Source: UBA965 sp040396955
GTDB lineage: Bacteria; Chloroflexota; Chloroflexia; Chloroflexales; Roseiflexaceae
Length of the DNA: 64,000 bases
NCBI GenBank assembly: GCA_040396955.1
Contig: JBBAWX010000015.1
Coordinates: 1 to 64,000, forward strand
Reading direction: 5' to 3'
In this document: positions 62,779 through 64,000 of the stretch, piece after piece
Layout: every line of letters starts with the position of its first letter
How positions within the stretch are numbered: position 1 is the stretch's first letter
Notes under the pieces: generated by a model
Told to the model about the DNA's origin: nothing
Databases searched by the model: none
What the model saw: only the letters and a program-made list of their open reading frames with translations
Position numbers and translations under genes: made by a program

Positions 62779-64000
62779 ATGACTGCTTCAATATCTGCGA
62801 GCAAGCGACGCACCACCGAATACGACCAACAGTTGAGCGCCTATCAACTGGGGAGTGTGGTACGTACCGACGATCTTGCCATCTACTATGCGGCCACATA
62901 CACCCACTCGTCGACCCCGCTCCAAGTGGCATTACTCCGCCGTACCGATCCGATTTCGTTGGCCCGCTTCCGCTTGGCGGCGGCAGTGGGGATGCGGATC
63001 AGCCACCCCAACATACTGCCTGTGTTGGTGGCTGGGCGTGATGCCGAATACGGCGACTACATGGTGGTATCTGCGTACGATGCCCAACCGCTCGACGTCA
63101 TTTTGCGTCAGGGGTCATTGGCGTTTGTTGATGCGGTGCAAATCTTCGGGCAAATCGCTCTCGCCATCGACGAGCTCCATGATCAGCAGGTTATCCACCG
63201 CGATTTGCAGCCGCAGTCCATCTTGGTGAGCGATGATTTGCACGTATACGTGACTGGTTTCGGCTTTGCCGATTGCCACGAAAGCCGTGATTTCAAAGGG
63301 TTTGACGACCGTGATTATGCCAATGCCTACTACCCGGCCACCATGTCGTTGGCGGGGGCCACGAGTGCGGCCAGCGACGATTACCATGCGCTAGGGATGA
63401 TTCTCTACCAGATGTTAACCGGTGGTATGACGCCCGTATTGCCGTTGGGAGTCTTGGCCAACGTGGATGCCGAGCTTGCCCAAGCTGACCGTGTCATTCG
63501 GCGCCTGATGAGTGCCACCAATACCCAGCGCTACGCTGGTGCTGTGCAGGCGGTACAGGCGCTCAAGCAACAGATGCCCACTGCGGCCACGGAGCGGCAC
63601 ACACAACTTGCTGAGCCGAGTAGTGATCAATGGGATCCGTTGGCAGAATGGCTCGAAAACCCGCTTGAAGTATTGTTGATGAGCGAAATTGACGCTGATT
63701 ACTTGGCGAGGAGTCAAGTCCGTGCCAACGCCATTCATCGCATTGATGCGGTTCGGCGCATCATTGAGCGTTGGTCGCGCCAGGGCACCTTTCGGCGGCA
63801 GACGTTTGGTCAGCTGATGCGACCAAGTCAAATCTTGAGTTCGAATTTTTACATGTATGAGCTAAAGGTGCACTACGAGAAGCGCAGTGAGCCGTACACG
63901 AGCCGCAAAGTGAACCGCAGTGGGCACGTAGTGCCCCAAGTAGCAGTTGACGATGTCTGGGATGTCATGGTCAATGAACCGGACCGATTCGTCGACGTCC
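62779..64000 (+). CDS. protein-kinase-fold protein with degraded catalytic motifs (pseudokinase), 3' end outside window
   Basis: The 407 visible codons are open to the window edge. Residues 20-265 align by eye with a bacterial Ser/Thr kinase fold: ISHPNILPVL, IALAIDELHDQQVIHRDLQPQSILV, DDYHALGMILYQMLTGG. Key residues are missing. No Gly-rich loop is seen, the VAIK lysine position reads VALLRR, the catalytic-loop Lys and Asn are Gln and Ser (HRDLQPQS, 140-147), and DFG is GFG (160-162). Loss of the metal-binding Asp and Asn argues against catalysis. The C-terminal part is Arg-rich (YEKRSEPYTSRKVNRSG) and unrecognised. A clear promoter precedes it. Confidence 0.75.
   Translation, partial: MTASISASKRRTTEYDQQLSAYQLGSVVRTDDLAIYYAATYTHSSTPLQVALLRRTDPISLARFRLAAAVGMRISHPNILPVLVAGRDAEYGDYMVVSAYDAQPLDVILRQGSLAFVDAVQIFGQIALAIDELHDQQVIHRDLQPQSILVSDDLHVYVTGFGFADCHESRDFKGFDDRDYANAYYPATMSLAGATSAASDDYHALGMILYQMLTGGMTPVLPLGVLANVDAELAQADRVIRRLMSATNTQRYAGAVQAVQALKQQMPTAATERHTQLAEPSSDQWDPLAEWLENPLEVLLMSEIDADYLARSQVRANAIHRIDAVRRIIERWSRQGTFRRQTFGQLMRPSQILSSNFYMYELKVHYEKRSEPYTSRKVNRSGHVVPQVAVDDVWDVMVNEPDRFVDV

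Overview
This 64 kb window is a stretch of bacterial chromosome, GC-rich by eye, with about 45 tightly packed protein genes. One 100-base run of N (22916-23015) marks it as a scaffold from a draft or metagenome assembly. No rRNA, tRNA, CRISPR array, prophage or insertion sequence was recognised. The gene mix suggests Chloroflexota, as inference only: monocistronic-type nuoA-B-C-D-E, large tryptophan-rich GT-C membrane proteins, a LuxR-HTH/propeller membrane protein and a kinase-like protein. Many neighbours overlap by ATGA, and several promoters are near-consensus sigma70 type.

Layout. (1) 1-600: the end of a DUF4230-like protein. (2) 670-5229, minus: a trans-4-hydroxy-L-proline catabolic operon (epimerase, three-subunit D-hydroxyproline dehydrogenase, DapA-like deaminase). 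(3) 5401-8473, plus: a membrane protein and a LuxR-HTH/TM/propeller protein. (4) 8520-10634: a repeat-containing secreted protein, divergent from a small lipoprotein. (5) 10584-20919, minus: a polysaccharide operon of tatD, a TgpA-like transglutaminase, five glycosyltransferases and a flippase fused to a pyruvyl transferase. (6) 21095-25561: an old yellow enzyme, a lipoprotein carrying a response-regulator receiver domain and cut by the gap, a DinB-like protein, a small Cys/His protein, and modBA.

(7) 25661-46915, plus: a long arginine supergene cluster. It holds argC, two GNATs, argB, an ArgA-type GNAT, carA, carB, a SWIM-SNF2 helicase, argG, argJ, a YfhO-like protein, argH, a Nudix hydrolase, argF and a GT87-like protein. 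In front lies what looks like a classical transcription attenuator. A consensus promoter places transcription start at the ATG of a 33-codon leader ORF with nine Arg codons. It is followed by mutually exclusive hairpins and a terminator just before argC. This is the most interesting item in the window.

(8) 47005-50221, minus: nuoABCDE. It diverges from icd (50429-51781) through back-to-back promoters. (9) 51862-64000: a GT-C-like membrane protein, a peptidoglycan amidase overlapping a truncated hemoglobin gene, Ppx/GppA, FtsK, RecJ, a Nudix protein, and the start of a protein-kinase-fold protein with degraded catalytic motifs.

How the parts fit together. The arginine cluster runs from N-acetylglutamate synthesis through ornithine (argA-type, argB, argC, argJ) and carbamoyl phosphate (carAB) to arginine (argF, argG, argH). 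Only argD is absent here. The hydroxyproline operon covers conversion of hydroxyproline to alpha-ketoglutarate semialdehyde; the last dehydrogenase is not in the window. Genes at both window edges are cut. All functional calls are from reading motifs, with no database search.
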